Assembly: GCA_026119855.1 (NCBI GenBank)
Contig: JAOWBW010000036.1
Span: 1,984,001-2,048,000, forward strand
DNA: 64,000 nt
Direction of reading: 5' to 3'
From: Campanula takesimana
Lineage: Eukaryota > Streptophyta > Magnoliopsida > Asterales > Campanulaceae
Part shown: one piece after another, positions 32,860-42,872 of the stretch
Layout of the letters: every line of letters begins with the position of its first letter
How positions within the stretch are numbered: the first letter of the stretch is position 1
Translations under genes and position numbers: made by a program
The notes under the pieces: generated by a model
Database searches by the model: none
The model's input: only the letters and a program-made list of their open reading frames with translations
Told to the model about the DNA's origin: nothing

Positions 32860-34200
32860 TAGAGCTGTCAATACGGGCTGGCGGGGCGGGTTGGGCCCAA
32901 CCCACCACAGCCCACCTTCAAACGGGGCGGGGCGGGCTGGCCCAAATTCTTGGCGGGCTGAGAAAATGCCACCCCACCCCACCTTGGGTTAGTGGGCCAG
33001 GCGGGCCAAGAGCCCAAGTCACCTGCTAGTTAAAAAAAAAAAAAAGAGGGAAGAGTTTGATCCAGGGGGTTCCAGTGTTCCACGCAAGACCTGCTAGTTA
33101 AAAAAAATATGTTTCCAGGCTTAAGAAATGTATCATCTGAAACTCAACTTAATTAATAACATGAAATAAACTTATTGTGTAGCATTCGTATAAGCACTTA
33201 AACTTTCTTAATCATTAGATGCTTTCATTATGTTGTATCTCATATTTCATAATAGTCCTAACTTGGACTTAAAGTTGATTCAATAAATTAAATAATTTTA
33301 ATCCCCCAAATATATGATTTCAATTAGAATCCATATAAACATATGAATTGAGATATTAATAACTAATTAACTATATTATTATTTTAATTCATGCTAAGAG
33401 GGGAAATAAACAAATATATGTACACAACACAATAAATGATTGGGAAAAATCTAACCAGCTTCCTTGTTTGGGACGGTGACATAAACAACAATACTAGGTA
33501 CAGTCTTGTTACCGGCCTCCATTTTGATCGAACGAATGCTCTTCGAAGATGTTCCGCCACCGAAATTCGATCTTAAAACACAATTACAAAGTCAAATCAT
33601 TGCAAATTAGTTGTTATTAACTAAGAACCTTAGAAATTGGGGAAGGAAGTGTAGAAAGAGAGAGAGAGTACCGAAAGAGCGATTGAGAGGTTGCTAGTTT
33701 TGAGGAGAGAGAGAATGAAGGGCAGAGATTGGAGTCCCAAACTGAGCATGCAAAATGCTCCGACGAGAGGCAACCGGCGACGGAGAGGTGTCGATGAGAC
33801 GTTCGGTTCACGGAAGGGGACAGAAGAGGATGATGGCGGATTGGCGGGCGATGGTGGTGGTGACTGGTTCGTGACTTCGTGGTAGACTGGTAGTAGCGGC
33901 GGGCGGCACCGGTCGTCGAAGAGAGAAGGCGAGGATAGAATATCAATTGAAACTTGAAAGTGAAAAAACCCTAAAGCAAGCCCGCACAATTGCTATGACT
34001 GAATGAATCGCATCAGTGTGTGTAAGCAAAAAAAAAAAAAAAAAAAAACAGTGGGTTGGCCCGCCCCGGCCCAATCCCGCTTGGCCCGTGACCCAAATGG
34101 GCTAGCCCAAATAGGCCCACTTGCATTTGGGTTGGTATATTTAGGGCCCAACCCACCCTTTTTCAATGTTGGGCCGGGCCAGCCCAAATTGACGGCTCTA
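32860..34200. mobile_element. hAT-type element carrying a CutA1-like gene fragment (Pack-hAT)
   Basis: TIR TAGAGCTGTCAATACGGGC at left and TTGACGGCTCTA at right; flanks ATCATGAC (32852-32859) and TTCATGAC (34201-34208) match at 7 of 8 bases, fitting hAT. Both ends carry GGGCGGGTTGGGCCCAACC-type subterminal words. A block with ACCTGCTAGTTAAAAAAA occurs twice (about 33021 and 33091). The interior (about 33430-33990) is a host gene fragment on the minus strand. 1341 bp in total, no transposase. Confidence 0.85.
33456..33960 (-). pseudogene. Captured fragment of a CutA1-like gene (5' end, two exons)
   Basis: Minus strand. Exon 2 (33571-33456) has an AAG acceptor and a GT donor (33455-33454) and encodes SIRSIKMEAGNKTVPS followed by IVVYVTVPNKEA, the start of the conserved CutA1 domain in plants. 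Exon 1 ends at a GT donor (33671-33670) and begins somewhere above 33900; it encodes STPLRRRLPLVGAFCMLSLG, like the N-terminal targeting region of plant CutA1, possibly with a frameshift after it. CutA1 is a small trimeric protein linked to metal tolerance in bacteria. The catalytic-core exons are absent, so this is not a working gene. It lies wholly inside the hAT-type TIRs. Confidence 0.75.
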
Positions 34201-34208
34201 TTCATGAC

Positions 34209-34700
34209 CTATCTAGTTTTATTCGTCTCGTCGAGACGAACACACCGGTATTTTTAATTATTTTTTTTCGACTTCAAAATCTCAAGATATAGCATTTTAA
34301 AGTGTTTTTTTTTTTTTTTTTTTTAAGGATGACACGTATCGCGATCTGAGAAGTGGGAGGAATGGATCCGATGGTCGGCTGTAGCGGAGCATGTGGATGT
34401 GAGAAGCAGCGGAACAAATACTCGTGAGACGGCTCGCCGCACAGCGTGCGAACCGTCTCATATGAGTATTTGCCAATAATGAAAGACGAAAGTGCACCAC
34501 CAAATCTGATCAAATTGCATGTGAATCCTAAACTAAACAAAATATGTGGAAATTCCTTTAGCTTTTTGTAATTTTATTCACAATCATATTCTTGATGACC
34601 GTTAAGTTTGGATTTTATGCTTGCCCAGATTATGGAATGTCTTATTTATGACTACTTAATTTCGATTTTGGGTTTGATGCGCGGGGATGAAATTCAGGGC
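34209..34700. other. Intervening sequence with a GAGACGG foldback
   Basis: Contains a T-run (about 34306-34324) and, at 34411-34475, an inverted repeat pairing AAATACTC-TGAGACGG with CCGTCTCATATGAGTATTT, a short foldback element. The remainder is unassigned. Confidence 0.5.
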
Positions 34701-35372
34701 TGGTGCACTTGAATCCGCCGTGTAGTCTAGATGGAACTCAGCCCTAACTCCAGAGCAATCACTGCACAGGTAACACACGTCACTAGGCCGGGGGCACCTC
34801 CGGCATGAGAGTAAGTGTTTGTTTAGAGAGAGAGAAATGAACAAAGTAGGTGTGTGTGTGTGTTTAGGCCAAAAACAGAGATTACCTTTTATGTGTGACG
34901 ATCCCCTTTATTTATACCCCTCCAGCATGTGCAAATCTCGTGCCAAAATCCATGTGCTCCATGTGCTTTCTGCCAGCTGGCACCTTCTGATTGGCTTCCT
35001 GAAAGCTGTTAGTTAAGCACATTCCTTGCCTACACATCTAAACATTAATTGCAACAGATTTAGTGGGGTCCCTCCTCGTCACACTTCCCACACTTTTTTC
35101 CCAAGTCGCCGGCGACATAGGTACATCCTCATGTCGCCTCTCCCTTTCCTTAAGCCCTCAGGAGTCCTCATTTCTGTTCTTGTCCATATGACTCACGCCA
35201 TTACCCCTTTTACTTATGTCGCCCTTTGGTGCTCTTCCTTATCACGCTAAGCCCTTCCCGGCCCAATGGGCTTATTTGCCCATCTTCATTTCCTATTTCC
35301 TAATTATCGGCCCATTATTCTTTCCCTTGGCCCACTTCTCTATGCTTGATTGAGCTCTTGCTAAGCCCAACT
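34701..35372 (-). repeat. Probable LTR remnant, minus orientation, continuing at 46618-46625
   Basis: On the minus strand there is a TATA-type box (GGTATAAATAAAGGGG, near 34903-34918) followed by a CTCTCTCTCTAAAC stretch and TGCCGGAGGTGCCCCCGG, a layout I associate with the R-U5 part of plant Ty3/gypsy LTRs. The other edge appears to be TGTTGATGAG (minus) ending at 46625, after the nested copia elements are removed. No second LTR or TSD found, so either a solo LTR or a fragment. Confidence 0.45.
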
Positions 35373-35859
35373 TGTTGTGGAATAGACCCTCCAACACCCA
35401 ACACCCAAGCAAATCGCAAGAAAATAATGGCACCACAAACAAGCACAAGAAATAAGAAACCCAAAGCAAAAGACAAAACGAACACAAGAAATTGTTTACC
35501 CAGTTCGTCAATATGTTTGACTACGTCTGGGGGCACTACCAAGCCAGGATCTTGCACTATAATATGTAAATATGGAGTTACTATAAGTTATGGGGCGGAA
35601 CATTGTTTATATAGCAAACCTAGAAAGAGTCCTAAACCTAAACATAAGAGGAATCCCAAAATAACTGCAATTCCTGCAACCTGTGACGCGGCACCAGGCG
35701 CCCGCCTGGTCCTATGCAAGCGCCCGCCTGCATTAATCCGCCAGGAACCAAAAACATTCTGCCCAAAAGGGCGCCCGCCTGGTATATACCAGGCGCCCGC
35801 TCGCCTGGCTGCTGCAGAATTTTCTTCTCTCCGTTTCCTTTTAGATCTCTACTCCAACA
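35373..35859 (-). repeat. LTR of the non-autonomous copia (3' LTR)
   Basis: 487 bp, TGTTGTGGAATAG to CTCTACTCCAACA. Contains GC-rich blocks (about 35688-35815) with the perfect 20-bp palindrome CGCCTGGTATATACCAGGCG at 35776-35795. On the minus strand the purine tract AGGTGGGAGAT precedes it. Confidence 0.95.
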
Positions 35860-35960
35860 ATCTCCCACCTAGAGATCAACCGCGTATACAAACCCCGTAT
35901 CCGTCTTCAAGTCATCCTTGGTGTCGTCCTAGTGCTCACATCGATCATGGTAGTGCCTTC

Positions 35961-37408
35961 TGTTGGTGTTGTATGCTCTAGGCACGTTTTGTAAAACGAT
36001 TAATGTTATTTATATATTAAAGATATTGAATGTTTGATTATTATATCCTTTGCATGTTTATTATAATAATCCCCGTCCCTGATAATTATGATTAATTGTT
36101 AGTATAAGTTTAATGGATAATCATATGATGATTATGGTGTATGGGATACAATTAAACTTATGGGTATTTGTTGGAGACCAAATACTGGACTGACCCATAT
36201 GAGATTTATGTCATGGTCACAATGTCATAATTAAGTCTCATATAGTTATATTACTGGAATCTTTAGACCTGAGATTATCACAGTCTTCCACTCGATGAAC
36301 AGTACGTTTGACATATTCAAACGTTACCCCTAATCGGGTAGCTATAAAGAATGTGATTGGCGTAATCGGATTCATGTAGGGAAAGGTAATAAATCAAGAA
36401 GGGATTTGTTCCTCGTAAGAGAGAGATGTCAAGCTTTGGCCACTCGAAGAATGGTGTTGATGAAATGCATGGCCGTGCTCAAATAAGATTTGTACTATCA
36501 ATACATTCTGGATCGAGAAAGCATTGAACATTGTAAGTTGACCATTGACCATGGCTTACGTTCAATAGACATCGTGAAACAAAGAGATTGTAATATGTTC
36601 TATAAAGGATTCACGAACTTATACAAGTTATATTAATTGGGTAGTCATGATGGCTTGCTAGAGTCCGCTCATGATTTATGAGCACAAATGTGTTTGGGCT
36701 CATTGCCAACTTAATATAATCCTATGGGGTCACACACAAAAGGACGAATTGTTTAAAAGGCTAAAATCGGAATTCTGGTGGTGCTCGGCCGAGCACCTCA
36801 TATGACTCGGCCGAGCATGGGAAATCAGAAGGTCAGATTTTCTGGAGCAAAGGTGCTCGGCCGAGCACCTTAAAGGACTCGATCGAGCAGGCCCTGTTCG
36901 GGCCCAAAAACTGATTTCGTGTTGTGACGGGTTTTAAACTATTTCTCCTAAACGGTTTAGGACTAATAAGTATATAAACCTCTAACAACGACCTAATCAG
37001 TATGTATTGATTCCATATCAATTAGATAGCCTCCGAGAGAGAGAAAAACAAGTTCTTCTTCTTCCTCAAGAACAAGAACATTGATTTTCCATATAGCCTT
37101 CAAAGTAGAAAGAGTTTCTATTGGGTCTAGCAATCCGGTTCAAGAATCGTTCTTGAAATTCGTTCGCGTGTGGATAAACATAGAGGGTGTTGGTATCAAC
37201 TCCTTCAAAGTTCGTGATCCAAGTTTTTGCGGTCGTTTCTACGTTCGTGATTCGAAGAAGCGCGAAGAACAAAGATTGAAGATCTCAGAATTTTAAAGCT
37301 CCGTCACGGTTAGTGTTCCAAATTCATCCTCGTATTAATCTAATCATTGTGATCGGATCTGTGCTTTTGGGTTTCATTCCGCTGCGCATGTTTGCTCAAA
37401 ACCCAACA
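35961..37408 (+). repeat. 5' LTR of the young copia
   Basis: TGTTGGTGTTGTATGC to CAAAACCCAACA. Contains four CTCGGCCGAG-type palindromes at 36781-36890, two of them extended to the perfect 16-bp GTGCTCGGCCGAGCAC (36781-36796, 36853-36868). Likely TATA motif GTATATAAACC near 36970. Confidence 0.95.
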
Positions 37409-37409
37409 G

Positions 37410-37421
37410 TGGTATCAGAGC
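37410..37421 (+). promoter_or_regulatory. Primer-binding site (tRNA-Met type)
   Basis: TGGTATCAGAGC one base after the LTR, complementary to the 3' end of plant initiator tRNA-Met, as is usual for copia elements. Confidence 0.92.
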
Positions 37422-38886
37422 CCCGTTCAACATGATTATTTTAATAATAACATGTTAATGATATAATTGGATTATATGTTTTGGCATGCTATGTGAATTT
37501 GGATTCAAGATGTTTATGTGATCTGAGTTTTATGTTTGTATATGAGATATATTGAAATCATAAAATCGCACCGTTTAAATACGTTATGTGGGATCTACGA
37601 TTGCAATAATAATTTGATTATTATGTTCCTTTAGATTATCAAAAATTAATTGGATTGATTTGTTGATGATCTTTGATTCATGAATAAATCGTTTATTCAA
37701 GGTTTTGATGAACATGATGATATGATCATTATGAACACCAAATCCTAAATGAATCGGGAAAGCAATCTTAGAATTAAAATTCGACAAGAAAATCTGTTCT
37801 GTTCGTGGTGCTCGGCCGAGCAGGCTATAAGACTCGGCCGAGCAGAGTCGTCAGAAGCAAAGGGTTTTCTGGAACAAAGAGGCACTCGGCCGAGCACCTT
37901 AGAGGACTCGGCCGAGCAGGTTGATTTTGGACAGAATTTGTTTTTCAGATGGCTGGTTTTAGAAACCGTGTTTCCTGAAATTAAATGGCTTGTTTAAAAT
38001 CACTTTGGATTGAATTTGTTTGTCAGATGGCTGGTTTGAGAAACCGTGTTTCCTGAAAACAAATATCAAGGTCAAAGTAATGAATTGATGGGACAAAAGA
38101 ATTTAGAATCGAGTTACTTTATGTAAGGGATTGTGGATGCCTATTGGCTTAGTTTCGACCTTACATAGTTGTTTCTTCTAGTTTCTAAATTTGGTACGGG
38201 ATTGTGGATGCCTTTTGGCTTAGTTTCGACCGTACAATCGTGCTCTCAATAATGTGTTAAAGAATTTATCCCCATAAATCAATCACATGAAATCTTAATT
38301 TAATTAATGAGATTAGTTAAATTATTAACCGTTGCTTTATGTGTTTATATTATGTGACTATAAACATTGACCATGCTATATGTCATGAACCTTCTTTAAA
38401 ATTTAAGTTTCGTACCAATCCATGATTAAAACACTTGTGAGTACGTGGGTAGTTTTGTGTGGGTTACGCCCTAGCGTAGGTGCATTGATTCTATCCATTT
38501 ATGAGCAAGATGAGGAAACAGTGATTCCTATACGTTTAAAATGGTTTAACTTAATTAGGCTATCAAAACAGTTTTTGGCCTAAGGCACAGATGAGATTAA
38601 AACATGTTAGATATACGATATCCAAAATCTCATAAAAGATCTAAGAGTCATATACGATATGATTGACAAGGAGTTGTCTGCCTAAATAACTTATTTTGAG
38701 CAGTCGTGCCCTAGCCGACTCAAAGTTAAGTGAAATATGGATCTTAGCCCATTCAAATTATATTATACATTGGATGTATATGAAGGTTGTATAATTTAGT
38801 GGGAGTATTTGTAAAATACTATTAATTTAATATCTTTAATTAAGTTGGTACTTATATTTAATTATATGTTTGCATAATTGTAGATA
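37422..38886 (+). other. 5' leader of the young copia
   Basis: 1.46 kb untranslated region. Three more CTCGGCCGAG-type palindromes lie at 37805-37920. An approximately 40-base stretch around GGCTGGTTTTAGAAACCGTGTTT (near 37950) recurs at about 38025. A GGGATTGTGGATGCCT block recurs at about 38128 and 38200. Confidence 0.7.
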
Positions 38887-39528
38887 ATGGCTCAGAATAC
38901 AAATTTATCACTGCGATCTATCCTTGAGAAGGAGAAACTTCAAGAAGATGGAGCTAACTATACGGATTGGATCCGTAGCCTTAGAATTGTTCTAAAGCAT
39001 GAGGATAAGCTCTATATTCTTGATGAGCCCGTTCCTGAAGAAGAACCTAGTTCTAATGCACCCAAGGATGAGAGAAACGCCTACAAGAAACATGTGAATG
39101 ATTCTCGTGAGGTGGGTTGTCTTATGCTTGCGGCCATGTGTTCAGAACTTCAGAAGATTCTTGAACACTTGGAAGCATTTGACCTTGCTGCTACATTGAA
39201 AGATATGTTCCAAGAACAAGCAAGGCAAGAGAGGTTCGACACCATAGCTGCCCTAGTCTCATGCAAGATGAGCGAAGGACAGTCTGTGAGCCCTCATGTT
39301 TTGAAAATGAAGGCTTACTTTGAGAAACTAGAGAGGCTTGGCCATCTAATTGAGATTGAGTTGGCTACCGATTTTATTCTTAATTCATTGCCCAAAAGCT
39401 ATAATCAGTTCGTCATGAACTTTAATATGCAAGGGATGGATAAGACTATGTCTGAATTGCATGGGATGCTTAAGCAGGCAGAAAATAAAATCGGTAAAGA
39501 GACCGCTCCTGTACTCATTGTGTCTTAG
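38887..39528 (+). CDS. Copia gag (capsid part), ends at in-frame TAG
   Basis: 213 codons from ATG at 38887 (MAQNTNLSLRSILEKEKL), a typical copia gag start with the NYTDWIRSLRIVL motif near residues 25-40 and later gag_pre-type FILNSLPKSYNQF. Structural protein that packages element RNA into virus-like particles. The TAG at 39526-39528 separates it from the zinc knuckle and pol, which continue in the same frame without any other stop. It may be a CAG-to-TAG mutation or a readthrough site; mutation is the simpler reading because most copia elements have one uninterrupted ORF. Confidence 0.9.
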   Translation: MAQNTNLSLRSILEKEKLQEDGANYTDWIRSLRIVLKHEDKLYILDEPVPEEEPSSNAPKDERNAYKKHVNDSREVGCLMLAAMCSELQKILEHLEAFDLAATLKDMFQEQARQERFDTIAALVSCKMSEGQSVSPHVLKMKAYFEKLERLGHLIEIELATDFILNSLPKSYNQFVMNFNMQGMDKTMSELHGMLKQAENKIGKETAPVLIVS

Positions 39529-42500
39529 GAAGGAAAGGGCCAAAAAGGCAAAGGAAAGGGTAAGACAAAAGTTGTCAAACCCAAGATTAGCAAGGCAATT
39601 GTTGCCAAAGCTAATGTGGCTAAACCTGCTTCCCAAAAGGATGCAATTTGTTTCCACTGCAATGAGATTGGACATTGGAAACGAAATTGCAAGGTTTACA
39701 AGGAAGAGTTAAAGAAGAAGAAGAGCGGTGGGACTGCATCTACTTCAGGTATCTATGTTATAGATATTCTACTCTCTACTTCTAGCTCCTGGGTATTAGA
39801 TACTGGATGTGGATCTCACATTTGTTTAAATGTGCAGGGACTAAGGAATAGAAGGCTACTTAAAGATGGCGAAGTGGACCTACGCGTGGGAAATGGAGCA
39901 AGAGTTGCTGCATTAGCCGTAGGAACATATGATGTCATTTTACCTAGCGGATTAATTCTTGTTTTGAACAATTGTTATTACGTTCCGGATTTAAGTAGAA
40001 ATATTATTTCAATTTCTTGTTTGGATAATGAAGGTTTTAAGTTTCTTATTGAAAATAAGAAGTTTTCTATTTATTTAAATGATATGCTTTATTGTACTGC
40101 ATGTTCATTTAATGGCCTTTATGTTCTTGATGTTGAAAATGGGAATAATGAGAATGTTTATAATGTAAATAAGAAATCCAAACCTAATGATGTAAATCAT
40201 ACTTATTTGTGGCATTGCCGTCTTGGTCATATTAATGAGAAGCGTATCTCAAAACTCCATGGGGACGGACTTCTAGATTCACATGATTTTGAATCATATG
40301 AAACTTGTGAGTCATGTTTACTTGGAAAGATGACTAAGGCACCTTTTACTAAGAGTAGTGAAAGGGCTAATGACTTATTGGCCCTCATACATACTGATGT
40401 GTGTGGACCAATGAGTTGCAATGCTAGGGGAGGATATCAATACTTCATAACTTTTACTGATGATTTTAGTAGATATGGCTATGTCTACTTAATGAAACAT
40501 AAAAGTGAATCTTTTGAGATATTTAGAATATTTCAAAATGAAGTACAAAATCAACTTGGCAAAACTATTAAAGCACTTCGATCAGATCGTGGTGGAGAAT
40601 ATTTAAGCCAAGAATTTGACAATCATCTGAAAGATTGTGGAATTGTTTCACAATTAACTCCACCTGGGACACCACAATGGAATGGTGTGTCCGAACGGAG
40701 AAATAGGACTTTATTGGATATGGTCCGCTCCATGATGAGTCAAGTTGATCTTCCTTTAACCTTTTGGGGACATGCACTAGAAACTGCTGCACTAACACTA
40801 AATAATGTTCCAACAAAATCTGTTCCAAAGACTCCACATGAGATGTGGACTGGAAGAAAACCTAGTTTGTCTTTCATGAAGATTTGGGGTTGTGAAGCAT
40901 TTGTTAAGAAGCTCATATCTGACAAACTCACACCTAAATCTGATAAATGTATTTTCGTTGGTTACCCTAAGGAAACTAAGGGTTATTACTTTTACAACCG
41001 CACGGAAAACAAAGTGGTTGTTGCCCGTCATGGTACCTTTCTAGAGAAAGAGTTTCTCTCCAAAGGAATTAGTGGGAGTAAAATTAATCTCGAAGAAATT
41101 CGAGAACCCGAAAATTACATGGAACAAAATGTTGGATCTGAACAAGTTTCACAAAGAGTTGTGGAACCTACTCAGAATACTCAAGTTCCTCGCAGAACTG
41201 GTAGGGTGCGATCTGAACCTGAGAGATATGGATTTCTCATGACGGATAGCAATGAAGTAGAAGTCATAGTTGATGACGAACCTACTTCCTACCAAGAAGC
41301 GATGTCCGCTCCTGATTCAGATAAATGGCTTGGAGCCATGGAATCTGAAATTAAATCCATGTATGATAATCAAGTTTGGAACTTGATTGATGCGCCCGAA
41401 GGTGTAAAAACCATAGGATGCAAATGGGTTTTCAAAAAGAAAACTGACATGGATGGAAAGGTGTATACTTATAAAGCTAGACTTGTAGCAAAAGGCTATA
41501 GGCAGATTAATGATATCGACTATGATGAAACCTTTTCGCCCGTAGCAATGATCAAGTCTATAAGAATTTTACTTGCCATAGCCGCATATTTTGACTATGA
41601 GATATGGCAAATGGATGTCAAAACAGCGTTCCTTAACGGGAACTTACTTGAGGATGTTTACATGACACAACCTGAAGGTTTTGTAATTCCAGAAAATTCT
41701 AACAAAGTATGCAAATTGCAACGATCCATTTATGGATTAAAGCAAGCCTCTAGGAGTTGGAATCTTCGATTTGATGAATCGGTCAAAGAGTTTGGCTTCA
41801 TCAAGAACGAAGATGAACCTTGCGTTTACAAGAAGATTAGTGGGAGCGTAGTATTATTTATGGTACTATATGTTGATGACATATTGATCATAGGAAACGA
41901 CATTCCCGCACTACAGTCTGTAAAGACTTGGTTAGGAAAGTGTTTCTCTATGAAAGATATGGGAGAAGCCGCTTATATCCTTGGCATTAGGATCTATCGT
42001 GATAGATCCAAGAAATTGATTGGTTTAAGTCAAGATACATATATTGACAAAGTTCTTAAGAGATTCTGCATGGAAAACTCTAAGAGAGGAAATTTGCCAG
42101 TAGGACATGGCATAACTCTAAGCAAGAATCAGTGTCCTAAGACAACTGATGAGCATAAGAGAATGATTGGGATTCCATATGCTTCCGCAATTGGATCAAT
42201 CATGTATGCCATGATATGTACTAGACCCGATGTCTCGTATGCTTTAAGCATGACGAGTAGATACCAATCAAATCCTGGTGAAAATCATTGGATTGCAGTC
42301 AAGACGATTCTTAAGTACTTGCGAAGGACTAAAGATTCGTTCTTGGTGTATGGAGGTGTGGAAGGTGATCTTGTTGTAAGTGGTTACACAGATGCAAGCT
42401 TCCAAACCGACAAGGATGATTTTAGATCGCAATCTGGATTTGTATTTGTGCTTAATGGAGGTGCTGTTAGCTGGAAGAGTTCTAAGCAAAGTACTGTCGC

Positions 42501-42852
42501 TGATTCTACAACGGAAGCTGAGTATATTGCTGCATCCGATGCTGCTAAAGAAGCTGTTTGGATCAAGAAGTTCATAATTGAACTAGAGGTAGTTCCTAGC
42601 ATTGCTGATCCAATAGACCTTTATTGTGATAATAATGGTGCTATTGCTCAAGCAAGGGAACCAAGAAACCATCAGAAGTCCAAACACATACTTAGGCGTT
42701 ACCATGTCATTCGAGAAATCATTAACAGAGGTGACGTGAATATATGCAGAGTACCGACTGATGATAACATTGCCGACCCATTGACAAAGGGTCTTCCACA
42801 AGCAAAGCATGATGGTCATGTTAGGTCTATGGGTATTCGATACATTAATTAG
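39529..42852 (+). CDS. Copia pol: zinc knuckle, protease, integrase, RT, RNase H
   Basis: Uninterrupted frame of over 1100 codons after the gag TAG; first ATG at 39616. From that ATG: zinc knuckle CFHCNEIGHWKRNC (12-25), protease LDTG (61-64), GAG-pre-integrase HCRLGH, integrase with HTDVCGPM, LRSDRGGEY and the NGVSERRNRT Glu, RT with KWVFKKK, MDVKTAFLNG and YVDDILIIGND, RNase H with GYTDASFQ, STTEAEYIA and YCDNNGAI, ending ADPLTKGL before TAG. All catalytic residues I can place are present. Ends 8 bases before the polypurine tract region. Confidence 0.95.
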   Translation, partial: EGKGQKGKGKGKTKVVKPKISKAIVAKANVAKPASQKDAICFHCNEIGHWKRNCKVYKEELKKKKSGGTASTSGIYVIDILLSTSSSWVLDTGCGSHICLNVQGLRNRRLLKDGEVDLRVGNGARVAALAVGTYDVILPSGLILVLNNCYYVPDLSRNIISISCLDNEGFKFLIENKKFSIYLNDMLYCTACSFNGLYVLDVENGNNENVYNVNKKSKPNDVNHTYLWHCRLGHINEKRISKLHGDGLLDSHDFESYETCESCLLGKMTKAPFTKSSERANDLLALIHTDVCGPMSCNARGGYQYFITFTDDFSRYGYVYLMKHKSESFEIFRIFQNEVQNQLGKTIKALRSDRGGEYLSQEFDNHLKDCGIVSQLTPPGTPQWNGVSERRNRTLLDMVRSMMSQVDLPLTFWGHALETAALTLNNVPTKSVPKTPHEMWTGRKPSLSFMKIWGCEAFVKKLISDKLTPKSDKCIFVGYPKETKGYYFYNRTENKVVVARHGTFLEKEFLSKGISGSKINLEEIREPENYMEQNVGSEQVSQRVVEPTQNTQVPRRTGRVRSEPERYGFLMTDSNEVEVIVDDEPTSYQEAMSAPDSDKWLGAMESEIKSMYDNQVWNLIDAPEGVKTIGCKWVFKKKTDMDGKVYTYKARLVAKGYRQINDIDYDETFSPVAMIKSIRILLAIAAYFDYEIWQMDVKTAFLNGNLLEDVYMTQPEGFVIPENSNKVCKLQRSIYGLKQASRSWNLRFDESVKEFGFIKNEDEPCVYKKISGSVVLFMVLYVDDILIIGNDIPALQSVKTWLGKCFSMKDMGEAAYILGIRIYRDRSKKLIGLSQDTYIDKVLKRFCMENSKRGNLPVGHGITLSKNQCPKTTDEHKRMIGIPYASAIGSIMYAMICTRPDVSYALSMTSRYQSNPGENHWIAVKTILKYLRRTKDSFLVYGGVEGDLVVSGYTDASFQTDKDDFRSQSGFVFVLNGGAVSWKSSKQSTVADSTTEAEYIAASDAAKEAVWIKKFIIELEVVPSIADPIDLYCDNNGAIAQAREPRNHQKSKHILRRYHVIREIINRGDVNICRVPTDDNIADPLTKGLPQAKHDGHVRSMGIRYIN

Positions 42853-42860
42853 GCCTAGTG

Positions 42861-42872
42861 CAAGTGGGAGAT
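42861..42872 (+). promoter_or_regulatory. Polypurine tract of the young copia
   Basis: CAAGTGGGAGAT ends directly at the 3' LTR start (42873). Confidence 0.88.
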
